Source of the DNA: Arthrobacter cupressi
GTDB lineage: Bacteria; Actinomycetota; Actinomycetes; Actinomycetales; Micrococcaceae
Assembly (NCBI RefSeq): GCF_900099975.1
Contig: NZ_FNEI01000016.1
Coordinates: 29,435 to 93,434, forward strand
DNA length: 64,000 nucleotides
Reading direction: 5' to 3'
Positions 25,592-34,430 of this stretch are shown here, one piece after another. The stretch's first letter is position 1. Each line of letters begins with the position of its first letter. The notes beneath the pieces are model-generated. The model was not told where the DNA came from, did no database searches, and saw only the letters and a list, made by a program, of their open reading frames with translations. Position numbers and translations under genes: made by a program.

Positions 25592-27616
25592 TTACTCCAG
25601 GCCTCGGCGCTTTAGCAGCGGTTCCAGTTCGGCGTCGCGGCCTCGGAAGGCGCGGAAGGAGTCCAGGGGGTCCCGGCTGTTTCCGCGTGATAGCAGTTCT
25701 GCCCGGAAGGTGTCACCGTTGGCGCGGGTGAGGCCGCCGTTCTCCTTGAACCACTCCACTGTGTCCGCGTCCAGGACCTCGCTCCAGATGTAGGAGTAGT
25801 AGCCTGCCGCGTAGCCGTCGCCGGCGAAGATGTGCTGGAAATAGCCCGTGCGGTAGCGCGGCGGGATCAGGGCGTGGGCCACCCCGGCCGAGGCAAGCGC
25901 CTTGGCTTCGAAGTCCAGGACATCCGAGGGAACGCCGGCTTCGTCGAGGACATGCCACGCCAGGTCCAGCAGTGCCGCACCGAGGTATTCGGTGGTGGCG
26001 AAGCCCTCGCCCCAGAGGCGGGATTCCTCGAGGCGCGTCACTGTTTCCTGGTGGAGTGGCTCGCCCGTGCGGTAGTGGCGTGCATAGTTGGCCAGGACCT
26101 CCGGCCAGATGATCCACATTTCGTTGACCTGCGAGGGATACTCCACGAAGTCCCGCGGGACCTCCGGCCCGGAAAACCGCGGGTAGGTGACGTCGGAAAG
26201 CAGCCCGTGCAGGGCGTGGCCGAACTCGTGGAACACGGTGCGGACCTCGTCGAGGGTCAGGAGCGTGGCCTCGCCCGCCGGCGGCTTGGAAATGTTCAGG
26301 GTGTTGATCACCACGGGTCTTGCATCGAGCAGCGCAGACTGCTCCACCAGCGAGTTCATCCAGGCGCCGCCACGCTTGGTTTCCCTCGCGTAGTAGTCGC
26401 CCAGGAACAAGCCCAGGCCTGCACCGTCGGCGTCGAAGACTTCCCAGACCCGCACATCGGGGTGGTACCCCGTGAGATCGGCGCGCTCCCGGAAGTCCAG
26501 GCCGTAGAGCCGGTTTGCGGCGAAGAAGACCCCGTCCGTGAGCACGCGGTCGAGTTCGAAGTACGGCCGCAGCGCCTGTTCGTCCACCTCGTAGCGTTCG
26601 CGCCGCACCTTGGCGGAGTAGAACGCCCAGTCCCAGGCTTCCAGCTGGTGCCCGGCGCTTTCGGCCAGCGCGGCTGCCTCAGCGTCGGCATTGCGGACGG
26701 CGGCCGGCGCCAGCCGGTTGAGCATCCGTTCGACGGCGGCGAAGTCCGGTGCGGTCTGCCGTTCCACCACCAGCTCCGCGTAGTTCGCGGAGCCAAGCAG
26801 GGCAGCCTTCTCCGAGCGCAGCCGCACCAATGCCAGCACGAGGTCCCGGACGTCCAGCGCGCTGCCGTCGGTGCCCCGGCAGATCGACGCCTCATAGAGG
26901 CGGCGCCGAAGCTCCCGGTTCTCCAGCGAAGCCATCGCGGCCTGGTTGCTCGGCTGGATCAATGTCAGCAGGTACTTGCCGTCGTGTCCGGCCGCACGCG
27001 CGGCCTCGGCGGCGCTGGCGACATCGTCCTGCGGGAGCCCCGCCAGCTCCGCCGCATCCTCCACCAACACCGCGCCGCTCTTCATCGCTTCCTTGGTCCG
27101 CTGGCCGAACTCCGTGCCGAGCGTCGACAGTTCGGCGTTGAGCTTCCGGAGCCGTTCCTGGCCGGCCTCATCCAGCTGGATCCCGGACTGCCTGAACTCG
27201 CGCAGGTGCTCTTCCACCAAGCGCAGCGATTCGGCGTCGAGGCCGTCGGTGTCAATCGCGGCAAAACGCTCGTACAGGGCCCTGTTGAGGTAGATCGCGT
27301 CCCGGTGCGCCGCCAGCCTGGGCATGAGCGCAGTCTCCAGTTCCCGGATCGCTTCCGTGGCGTCGGCGGAGACCAGGGTGAAGAAGGAATTGACCGCGCG
27401 GCCCAGGAGCTGACCGGAGCGTTCCATGGCTACGGCTGTATTCGCGAAGTCAGCCGGCTCCTGGACGGCGAGGATCGCCTCGATTTCGGCAAGCTGTTCT
27501 GCCAGCCCGGCCTCGATGGCTTCCGCGTAATGGTCGACCCCGATCGCCGCGAAAGGCGGCAACTGATAGGGGAGTTCGCTGGGAGTGAGCAGGGGGTTGG
27601 GGCTGGAGGTCATCAT
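25592..27616 (-). CDS. M3 family zinc metallopeptidase (dipeptidyl carboxypeptidase/oligopeptidase A-like)
   Basis: A 674-residue cytoplasmic peptidase of usual family length. The zinc motif is FHEFGHALHG (about residues 460-469), with the downstream glutamate in VEYPSQVNEMW. The C-terminal YRTGYFQHIFAGDGYAAGYYSY region lines the substrate channel and is typical of Dcp/OpdA. It degrades oligopeptides of limited size. The first codons are MM; either ATG is possible. It lies on the opposite strand to pdxS inside the pdxS-pdxT gap. Confidence 0.93.
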   Translation of the reverse strand: MMTSSPNPLLTPSELPYQLPPFAAIGVDHYAEAIEAGLAEQLAEIEAILAVQEPADFANTAVAMERSGQLLGRAVNSFFTLVSADATEAIRELETALMPRLAAHRDAIYLNRALYERFAAIDTDGLDAESLRLVEEHLREFRQSGIQLDEAGQERLRKLNAELSTLGTEFGQRTKEAMKSGAVLVEDAAELAGLPQDDVASAAEAARAAGHDGKYLLTLIQPSNQAAMASLENRELRRRLYEASICRGTDGSALDVRDLVLALVRLRSEKAALLGSANYAELVVERQTAPDFAAVERMLNRLAPAAVRNADAEAAALAESAGHQLEAWDWAFYSAKVRRERYEVDEQALRPYFELDRVLTDGVFFAANRLYGLDFRERADLTGYHPDVRVWEVFDADGAGLGLFLGDYYARETKRGGAWMNSLVEQSALLDARPVVINTLNISKPPAGEATLLTLDEVRTVFHEFGHALHGLLSDVTYPRFSGPEVPRDFVEYPSQVNEMWIIWPEVLANYARHYRTGEPLHQETVTRLEESRLWGEGFATTEYLGAALLDLAWHVLDEAGVPSDVLDFEAKALASAGVAHALIPPRYRTGYFQHIFAGDGYAAGYYSYIWSEVLDADTVEWFKENGGLTRANGDTFRAELLSRGNSRDPLDSFRAFRGRDAELEPLLKRRGLE

Positions 27617-27708
27617 GAAGCAACACTTTCACGAATGTGGCCGCCCTCACAAGGCGTGACGGCTGGATGCAAGAATTGTGCCGGAAAGCTCCATGGAAAG
27701 GGGCAGCA

Positions 27709-28797
27709 ATGAGGATTGCCGTGATCGGCGGCGGAATCGCCGGACTCGCCACGGCGGCAGGGATCGCACGGGCGGGGGCCGCCGTCGAGGTTTTCGAACG
27801 TTCCTCCCGGGGTGCCGCACCCGGGGCCGGGATCTCGCTGTTCCCGAACTCGCGGGCGGCAATGCGGACGCTCGGCCTGCTGGACGGGTACGACAGGCGG
27901 CCCCACGGCCCCGCGCCCGGAACCCGCACGGTCATGCGGCGCCCCAATGGAAAGGTGGCACTGGCGTTTCCGGCCTGGGCCCGGCCAAAGGTGCGCATGT
28001 TCCACCGCAATGACCTCCGGGAGTTCCTGCTGGACTCCTGCCGCGGGGTCCCCATCCACTGGGACACCGCCGTCGCCCTGGACGACGACGGCGATACCGT
28101 TCGCCCCGCTGTGCTCACCACGGCTGACGGCCGGCAGAGCGCCTGGGACCTGGTGGTGGCGGCCGACGGGGTGCGCAGCGCAACACGCGGCTTCCTCTCG
28201 CTCGACCCGGGCCTGCGCTACGCGGGATACACGGCGTGGCGGGGAGTGACCCGCGGCCCCGCCGATACCGGAGGGATGGCCGGTGAGGACTGGGGTAGCC
28301 GGCAGCGTTTCGGCACCGTGCCCCTGGCCGATGGCCGGGTTTACTGGTTCGCCGTCGCCAGCAAGCAAGTGGGCAGGACGGCCGCCGCCGAGGGGCTGGG
28401 CTCCGAAAAGGAGGCAGCGGAACAGGAGTTCGCGTCGTGGTATCCCGCAGCGCGGGCCCTCATCGCCGGCACGGACGCAGCAGAAGTATTGCGGCATGAC
28501 CTCTACGACCTCGCCCGGCCGCTGCACGTCTTCCACCGCGGGCGGGTGGCCCTGGCCGGAGACGCTGCACACGCCATGACCCCGGATCTCGGGCAGGGTG
28601 CCGGATGCGGACTGGAAGACGCCGCCGCGCTCACCTCGCTGCTGCGCGGCACCGCCGGGCCGGACGCCGACGTCGGCGGGCTGCTTGAGCGGTACTCCCG
28701 CCGCCGTGCGCCGAAGGCCGCGCGGCTGCTCCGCGCCTCCAGGCTCATGGGCCGGCTGGCCCAGCGTGAACGGAAAGCCTGGAGGCCCGGCAGTTAG
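27709..28797 (+). CDS. FAD-dependent monooxygenase (UbiH/salicylate hydroxylase-like)
   Basis: A 362-residue flavoprotein. The Rossmann motif GGGIAGLATAAGIARAG opens the protein, DLVVAADGVRSATR (about 143-156) is the DG motif, and VALAGDAAHAMTPDLGQGAG (about 280-299) is the GD motif of class A aromatic hydroxylases. It probably oxidises an aromatic or isoprenoid substrate with NAD(P)H and O2, which is not identifiable. ATG 27709 with AAAGGGG is chosen over the longer frame from 27637. It converges on the asnB fusion gene. Confidence 0.88.
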   Translation: MRIAVIGGGIAGLATAAGIARAGAAVEVFERSSRGAAPGAGISLFPNSRAAMRTLGLLDGYDRRPHGPAPGTRTVMRRPNGKVALAFPAWARPKVRMFHRNDLREFLLDSCRGVPIHWDTAVALDDDGDTVRPAVLTTADGRQSAWDLVVAADGVRSATRGFLSLDPGLRYAGYTAWRGVTRGPADTGGMAGEDWGSRQRFGTVPLADGRVYWFAVASKQVGRTAAAEGLGSEKEAAEQEFASWYPAARALIAGTDAAEVLRHDLYDLARPLHVFHRGRVALAGDAAHAMTPDLGQGAGCGLEDAAALTSLLRGTAGPDADVGGLLERYSRRRAPKAARLLRASRLMGRLAQRERKAWRPGS

Positions 28798-28844
28798 CCC
28801 CGTTTGAAGGACCTAGCCCTGCTTGAACGCTAGTTCTGCTTGAA
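28795..28844. repeat. Three short tandem-like repeats at the ends of two convergent genes
   Basis: The 14-base unit TAGCCCTGCTTGAA and two variants occur at 28795-28808, 28814-28827 and 28831-28844. The last encodes the end of the AsnB fusion (FKQ, Asn, stop) on the minus strand and the first includes the stop of the monooxygenase. They look like duplications of the asnB 3' end. Confidence 0.6.
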
Positions 28845-31505
28845 CACCAGGGACATCGGGGTTGCCTGGGCGCCCTGGCCCTGCGGGTTGTCCTTGAAGA
28901 TCGCCTGGATGGTGTCCTTCGTCAAGTCGGTGTCGTGGCCCATCGCCACCACGCCGAGATCGTTGGCGTCCATGATCGAGGTGCCGGCGAAGTTCGCGGC
29001 GTACTCGGCGGGGACCGACTCGCGGACCAGCGCACTGATCCGGCGCGCCACCGCCTCGGGATCCTTCGGAGCAAGCTTCACCGAGTTCGCCGAGGAACCC
29101 AGGCTGTAGGGCGTGGCGCCGTCGATCGCGTTGATGTTGTGGCCCACCACGTCGTAGAAGACGCCGCTCTTGCCCTGCAGCTTGCCCACAACACTTGCGG
29201 CCGCGGCCTTCACGATCAGCGGCAGGCCCACCTCGTTGATGGCGATCTGCATCGACCACGGGCTGCCCAGGCCGATCCCGGCAGGGGTCCGCTTGACGAA
29301 CTTGCTCAGCACACGCGCCGCCGGGGAGACCTTGATTTCCCACACCGGGAACGAACGGCCCTGGGTGATGGCCACGATCTTCTCGCTCACCAGCAGGTAC
29401 CAAGGGGTGGACGTGACGGCCTTGCGGGTTGCTTCATCTGCCGAGTCCAGGCCGTCGAAGAAGCGCTTTACGTAGGACAGGACTTCCGGGTCGAGGTCCG
29501 TTTCCCGCTTGAACACACCGGTCTGCAGCGGATAGCGGCGGAAGGTTTCCCCGCCGGCTTCGGCGGGAACGGTGATGTCCAGTTCCTTGCCCGGGTTCGG
29601 CTCGTAGTCGCTCTTGTTTTCCTTCACGTCCGCCGGAGTCTCGTTGTTGTCGATGAACTCCCGGAACCACAGCTCGACGTTCAGCAGGCGCCAGAAAATC
29701 ATGGTGTCGGCGTCGTTCTTGTCGTTGAGGTACTCCTCGAACGCCGTCAGCACGGCTTCGCGGTTCCAGTACGGGCGCTCGGCGAAGGAGTTGGACATGA
29801 AGATCTTGTACAGGCGCTCCTTCATCAGCTTGAACCACTCGGCCTCGGGAGTGGTGAAGCCGATCTTGTTCCGGCGGTTGCTGATCTTCTCCGGCAGCAG
29901 GCCGCGGGTGGCATCACGCAGGATCCGCTTGTTCCAGCCGCCCTTGATGATGGCTTCATCGGACAGGCTGAAGAGGAACTTGACCACTTCCTTGTCCAGG
30001 AACGGCACGCGGCCCTCCAGGGAGAAGCGCATGGTGTTCTTGTCCTCGTAACGCAGGAGCGAGGGCAGCGACTTGTGGAAGAGGTCGTCGATCAGGCGCA
30101 GCTTCATGTTGTCCGGGATGTTGCTGAAGTTTTCGCCCTTGTACTTGCCGGTGAAGCTCTTGTTCAGCAGGGAGGACATGGCCACTGTCTTCTTCGCCGT
30201 GAGTTTGCCCTGCAGGCGGAAGCGGCCGAGGCGGTAGAAGATGTCCAGGGAGGACGTGGCTTCCTTCAGGAGCGTCTTGTAGTCGCCCTTGGCCTTGAGC
30301 TGGCGCAGGTAGGCGAAGTAGTAGGGGATATAGCCGGCCATCATTTCGTCCGCGCCCTGGCCGTCCAGGAGCACCGTGACGTGCTTGGACGCTTCCTTCA
30401 TCACGCAATACTGGGCGTACGGGCCCGAGGAGATGATGGGCTCCTCCATGGTGCGCACGAAGTCGTCCAGGTCCGCGGCGAAACCGTCCGGCGTCGGCAG
30501 GATCTTGTGCGCCTGGATGTTGCCGCTGCATTTGGCGATGGCGGCGTCGGCGTAGTGCTCCTCGTCGTTGATCGAGTTCGGGAACACGGCGCTGAAGGTG
30601 TTCTGCTTGGCGCCCAGCGAATCGGTGGCTTCGGCCTTTTCCTGCATGAGCTTGTTGATCGTCACCACGACCGCGGAGGAATCCAGTCCGCCGGACAGGG
30701 CCGAGCCGAGCGGAACCTCGGACTTCAGGCGCATCCGGATGGCCTCGGTGAAGCGTGTCCGGTACTCCTCGGTGACCTCGGGCGTGTACGGGCGGTTGAC
30801 CTTGGACAGCTCTTCGAGCTCCTCGCGCAGCCTGGTGAAGGCGCTGATGCTGTAGGTGCCCGTGGCGTTGTCGATGGCCATCATCTCGCCGGGCTGCAGC
30901 TTGAAGACGCCGTCGAAGAAGGTCTCCGCGGAGTCGTCGTGGATGCGGTACTGCAGGTAGCGGTAAAGGATGCGCTCGTTGGGCTTGCGTTCGATCTTGC
31001 CGCTCTGCAGCAGGGGCTTGATCTCGGACGCGAAGATGATCTTCGGCGCCTCGGCCGTGCCGGCATTGGCCCAGTACACGGGCTTGATGCCGAAGTGGTC
31101 GCGGGCCAGGACGGTGACGTTCTTCTTCTTGTCCAGGATGGCCAGGCCGAACATGCCGTTGAAGCGGTCGAACGCCTCGGTGCCCCACTGCTCGTAGGAC
31201 TGCAGTACAACTTCAGTGTCCGACTGGGTGCGGAAGGCGCGGCCCAGGCCTTCGAGTTCGGCACGGAGTTCGAGGTAGTTGTAAACCTCGCCGTTGTAGA
31301 CCAGGACGGTGTCGCCGTCGGCACTGATCATCGGCTCCTGGCCGTGCGCGACGTCGATGATGGACAGCCGCCGGTGGGCGAGTCCCACGTTGCCTTCGGT
31401 GAAGTAGCCCTCGCCGTCGGGGCCGCGATGCTCGATGCAGTCATTCATGACCTTCAGCAGAGCTTCGTCTTCCCCAAAACCGTGGTAACCGGCGATTCCG
31501 CACAT
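28830..31505 (-). CDS. asnB: Asparagine synthetase (glutamine-hydrolysing) fused to a CofE-like domain
   Basis: An 891-residue two-part enzyme. Residues 1-220 are a class II glutaminase with Cys2 (MCGIAGYHG) and YNGEVYN. Residues 240-620 are the ATP-binding synthetase with the PP-loop SGGLDSSA (271-278), LLDGQGADEMMAGY and EGRVPFLD. A linker (about 620-656) leads to 235 residues resembling F420-0:gamma-glutamyl ligase (CofE): LLVSEKIVAITQGR (704-717), AIDGATPYSLG (793-803), LAPKDPEAVARRI and SIMDANDLGVVAMGH (843-857). AsnB proteins usually stop near 640 residues. The first part should amidate a carboxylate; the role of the second is unknown. Confidence 0.88.
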   Translation of the reverse strand: MCGIAGYHGFGEDEALLKVMNDCIEHRGPDGEGYFTEGNVGLAHRRLSIIDVAHGQEPMISADGDTVLVYNGEVYNYLELRAELEGLGRAFRTQSDTEVVLQSYEQWGTEAFDRFNGMFGLAILDKKKNVTVLARDHFGIKPVYWANAGTAEAPKIIFASEIKPLLQSGKIERKPNERILYRYLQYRIHDDSAETFFDGVFKLQPGEMMAIDNATGTYSISAFTRLREELEELSKVNRPYTPEVTEEYRTRFTEAIRMRLKSEVPLGSALSGGLDSSAVVVTINKLMQEKAEATDSLGAKQNTFSAVFPNSINDEEHYADAAIAKCSGNIQAHKILPTPDGFAADLDDFVRTMEEPIISSGPYAQYCVMKEASKHVTVLLDGQGADEMMAGYIPYYFAYLRQLKAKGDYKTLLKEATSSLDIFYRLGRFRLQGKLTAKKTVAMSSLLNKSFTGKYKGENFSNIPDNMKLRLIDDLFHKSLPSLLRYEDKNTMRFSLEGRVPFLDKEVVKFLFSLSDEAIIKGGWNKRILRDATRGLLPEKISNRRNKIGFTTPEAEWFKLMKERLYKIFMSNSFAERPYWNREAVLTAFEEYLNDKNDADTMIFWRLLNVELWFREFIDNNETPADVKENKSDYEPNPGKELDITVPAEAGGETFRRYPLQTGVFKRETDLDPEVLSYVKRFFDGLDSADEATRKAVTSTPWYLLVSEKIVAITQGRSFPVWEIKVSPAARVLSKFVKRTPAGIGLGSPWSMQIAINEVGLPLIVKAAAASVVGKLQGKSGVFYDVVGHNINAIDGATPYSLGSSANSVKLAPKDPEAVARRISALVRESVPAEYAANFAGTSIMDANDLGVVAMGHDTDLTKDTIQAIFKDNPQGQGAQATPMSLVFKQN

Positions 31506-31602
31506 AGTGCCTACCTCTTCAATCGTCCTCTGAATCCTTGTCCATGCTACTTGCTGAGCGTCGGCGGGCCTCCCGGAGGCGGGTCCGGGCGCTCTCCACC
31601 CC

Positions 31603-31608
31603 TAGAAT
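31603..31608 (+). promoter_or_regulatory. -10 element for a leaderless pdxT message
   Basis: TAGAAT ends seven bases before the GTG of pdxT, so transcription starting at the usual distance would begin at the start codon itself. No ribosome site is present upstream. Leaderless messages are common in actinobacteria. Confidence 0.55.
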
Positions 31609-31614
31609 GTTCTG

Positions 31615-32295
31615 GTGAACAATCCGCAGACTTCCTCCCCGCTGGTCGGTGTGCTCGCGCTGCAGGGCGACGTGCGCGAACACCTGCACGCCCTCGAAGC
31701 CGTGGGCGCACGCGCAGTCGGCGTCCGCCGCCCGTCGGAACTGGCCGCCGTCGACGGCTTGGTGATTCCCGGCGGGGAATCGACCACTATCGACAAGCTC
31801 GCCCGCATCTTCGAACTCGCCGAACCGATCAAGGAACGGATCGCCGCCGGGATGCCGGTGTACGGCTCGTGCGCAGGCATGATCCTGCTCGCCAAAGAGA
31901 TCGCAGACCCCGCCAAGGACCTGGAGGGCCGGCCCCAGCAGAGCTTCGGCGGCCTGGACATCACGGTCCGCCGCAACGCCTTCGGCCGGCAGCGCGAATC
32001 CTTCGAAACCGACCTTGACTTCAAGGGCCTGGACTTCAGTGCGGGCGAGGCCGGCGTGGACCCGGTGCACGCCGTGTTCATCCGCGGACCCTGGGTGGAA
32101 CGGGTGGGCCCCGAGGTCGAAATCCTGGCCCAAGTGGACCCGGACAAGGCCCGCCACACGGACACTTTGCATGGGTTGGCTAGAATTGTTGCCGTGCGCT
32201 CCGGCAAGTTGCTGGCCACCTCCTTCCATCCGGAAGTGACGGGCGAGAAGCGCATCCACGAACTTTTCATTCGAATGATCAGAGGAGAAGCGTAA
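31615..32295 (+). CDS. pdxT: Pyridoxal 5'-phosphate synthase, glutaminase subunit
   Basis: PdxT releases ammonia from glutamine and channels it to PdxS. The 226-residue class I amidotransferase shows [25 protein letters not shown], the nucleophile in [11 protein letters not shown] (about residues 82-92) and the His-Glu pair in SFHPEVTG (about 203-210). GTG at 31615 is the start. It is followed four bases later by yebC and is separated from pdxS by 6.5 kb of other genes, so the subunits are not co-transcribed here. Confidence 0.95.
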   Translation: MNNPQTSSPLVGVLALQGDVREHLHALEAVGARAVGVRRPSELAAVDGLVIPGGESTTIDKLARIFELAEPIKERIAAGMPVYGSCAGMILLAKEIADPAKDLEGRPQQSFGGLDITVRRNAFGRQRESFETDLDFKGLDFSAGEAGVDPVHAVFIRGPWVERVGPEVEILAQVDPDKARHTDTLHGLARIVAVRSGKLLATSFHPEVTGEKRIHELFIRMIRGEA

Positions 32296-32299
32296 GAGC

Positions 32300-33055
32300 A
32301 TGTCAGGCCACTCCAAATGGGCGACCACCAAGCACAAGAAAGCCGTCATTGACGCCAAACGTGCAAAGTCGTTCGCCAAGCTGATCAAGAACATCGAAGT
32401 CGCAGCCCGCATGGGTGGCCCGGACCTCGCCGGAAACCCGGGCCTGGAACTGGCTGTCACCAAGGCCAAGAAAACCTCGGTTCCCAACGACAACATCGAC
32501 CGCGCCATCAAGCGCGGTGCCGGCCTCACCGGCGAGGTCGTCGACTACACCGAGATCATGTACGAAGCCCGCGGCCCGCAGGGTTCGGCACTGCTTATCG
32601 AGTGTCTGACGGACAACAAGAACCGCGCGGCGTCCGAAGTCCGCCTGGCGATTTCCCGTAACGGCGGCACGATCGCCGACCCGGGCAGCGTGAGTTACCT
32701 CTTCACCCGCAAGGGCGTCGTCAGCCTGCCGAAGAACGGCCTGGGCGAAGACGACATCCTCATGGCTGTGCTGGAGGCCGGTGCGGAGGAAGTCAAGGAC
32801 AGCGGCGACAACTGGGAAGTCCACTCCGAGCCCGGTGACCTGCAGGCCATCCGCGACGCCCTCACCGAGGCCGGCATCGAGTATGAAAGCGACGAAGCCG
32901 AATTCGTGCCGTCCATGGAGGTCCAGCTCGACCTCGACGGCGCCAAGAAGTTCCTGAAGCTCGTCGACGCGCTCGAAGAACTGGACGACGTCCAGAACGT
33001 CTACACCAACGCAGACATGAGCGATGAGGTCCAGGCGGCCCTCGACGCCGAATAA
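32300..33055 (+). CDS. YebC/PmpR family protein
   Basis: A 251-residue protein that begins [20 protein letters not shown], the family signature. It has [51 protein letters not shown] (in part) and a C-terminal acidic half. YebC proteins act as transcription factors in some studies; newer work links them to translation of proline stretches. The gene order pdxT-yebC-ruvC is conserved in actinobacteria. A GAGGAG site precedes the ATG. Confidence 0.95.
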   Translation: MSGHSKWATTKHKKAVIDAKRAKSFAKLIKNIEVAARMGGPDLAGNPGLELAVTKAKKTSVPNDNIDRAIKRGAGLTGEVVDYTEIMYEARGPQGSALLIECLTDNKNRAASEVRLAISRNGGTIADPGSVSYLFTRKGVVSLPKNGLGEDDILMAVLEAGAEEVKDSGDNWEVHSEPGDLQAIRDALTEAGIEYESDEAEFVPSMEVQLDLDGAKKFLKLVDALEELDDVQNVYTNADMSDEVQAALDAE

Positions 33056-33094
33056 GCTGGGAGCTCCAGCACGAACCAACAGGAAGGCCCGGAC

Positions 33095-33673
33095 TTGACT
33101 CTTCGCGTATTGGGAGTCGATCCGGGCCTTACCCGTTGCGGTATCGGAGTGGTCGACGTCGAACGGAACCGGCGGGCGACCATGGTCGCCGTCGGTGTGG
33201 TGGGGACGTCCCCCGAAGAGACGATCGACCGCCGGCTGCTGGTGATCGCCGAGGCGATCGACGAATGGCTCGAGCTGCACAAACCGGATGTGATGGCCGT
33301 GGAACGCGTGTTCTCGCAGCTCAACGTCAGCACGGTGATGGGCGTGGCCCAGGCCTCCGGCGTCGTGATCGCTGCCGCGGCGCGCCGGGGGATCCCGGTG
33401 GCACTGCACACCCCTTCCGAAGTGAAGGCAGCCGTGACAGGCAGCGGCGGTGCCAACAAGGACGCCGTCACGAAACTGATCACCAAGATCCTGCGCCTTG
33501 ACGCGCCGCCGAAGCCCGCCGACGCCGCAGACGCCCTGGCCCTGGCGGTGACACACGCCTGGCGGGCGGGCAGCGGCGCCGCTGCCGCGACCACCGGACC
33601 GGGCAGCAACGCCCTGACCCCTGCCCAGCGCGCCTGGGCCGAAGCCGAGGCCAAAGCGCGCCGCGGCCGCTGA
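33095..33673 (+). CDS. ruvC: Holliday junction resolvase RuvC
   Basis: RuvC cleaves Holliday junctions during recombinational repair. The 192-residue product has [14 protein letters not shown] with the first catalytic Asp, [14 protein letters not shown] with the Glu, and [14 protein letters not shown] with the C-terminal Asp pair. The start is TTG at 33095 with AGGAAGG eight bases upstream, and the protein then begins directly at the family start. The C-terminal 30 residues are low complexity. Confidence 0.95.
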   Translation: MTLRVLGVDPGLTRCGIGVVDVERNRRATMVAVGVVGTSPEETIDRRLLVIAEAIDEWLELHKPDVMAVERVFSQLNVSTVMGVAQASGVVIAAAARRGIPVALHTPSEVKAAVTGSGGANKDAVTKLITKILRLDAPPKPADAADALALAVTHAWRAGSGAAAATTGPGSNALTPAQRAWAEAEAKARRGR

Positions 33674-33785
33674 ATGTCGCCGGCCCTTGTTAGGGTATTC
33701 GTAGATATGTTCGGATCGTCAGTACCTGGAACCACGTTTTGATTGGCAACAGGTTTGACAGCGAGTTTGGGTTCAGGAGCCGGCT

Positions 33786-34430
33786 TTGATCAGTTTTCTT
33801 CGCGGAACGGTGGCGCATGTGGGTCTGTCCACGGCGGTCATCGACCTCAACGGCGCCGGTATGGCCGTGTTCGCCACCCCGCAGACCCTCAGCCGCCTGC
33901 ACGTCGGTGAGGAAGCGAAGCTGTTCACCTCCCTGATCGTCCGGGAAGATTCCCTCACGCTGTTCGCCTTTGCCGACGACGACGAACGCGAGGTTTTCGA
34001 GGTCCTGCTCAGTGTGAGCGGGGTTGGGCCGCGGCTGGCCCTCGCCGTGCTCGCCGTGCACGATCCCGAGACGATCCGGGTGGCCGCGCACAGCGGCGAC
34101 GGGAAGGCCTTTACCAAGGTCCCGGGCATCGGCCCGAAGGTGGCCGGCCGGATCGTCCTGGAACTCTCCGGCAAACTGGTGCCGCACGGCACGGGCCCGG
34201 CCCCCGTCCAGGCGGCAGCCTCCGCGGCAGACTGGAAGCCGCAGGTCGTGGCGGCGATGACGAGCCTCGGCTGGTCCGAGAAGGACGCCGGCGGAAGCAT
34301 CGACAAGGCCATGGCCGACTCCCCGGACCTCGCCCAGGCCGGGGACGTCGCGCAGATCCTGCGCGCCACGCTGCGCTGGCTCGGCCAGGACGGCGCGCGC
34401 GCCGGCAACAGGGTAGGCAGCCGTGGCTGA
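33786..34430 (+). CDS. ruvA: Holliday junction branch migration protein RuvA
   Basis: RuvA binds four-way junctions as a tetramer and recruits RuvB. The 214-residue product has the OB-fold start [11 protein letters not shown], two helix-hairpin-helix motifs ([16 protein letters not shown] and [19 protein letters not shown]) and a C-terminal three-helix domain after a flexible linker. TTG at 33786 with AGGAG seven bases upstream is the start. It overlaps ruvB by eight bases. It is 112 bases from ruvC. Confidence 0.95.
   Translation: MISFLRGTVAHVGLSTAVIDLNGAGMAVFATPQTLSRLHVGEEAKLFTSLIVREDSLTLFAFADDDEREVFEVLLSVSGVGPRLALAVLAVHDPETIRVAAHSGDGKAFTKVPGIGPKVAGRIVLELSGKLVPHGTGPAPVQAAASAADWKPQVVAAMTSLGWSEKDAGGSIDKAMADSPDLAQAGDVAQILRATLRWLGQDGARAGNRVGSRG

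Noticed and set aside
28935..32018. A 1027-residue plus-strand frame opposite the asnB fusion and into pdxT
   Set aside because: It mirrors the codons of asnB, has no domain, and would overlap pdxT; chance frame.
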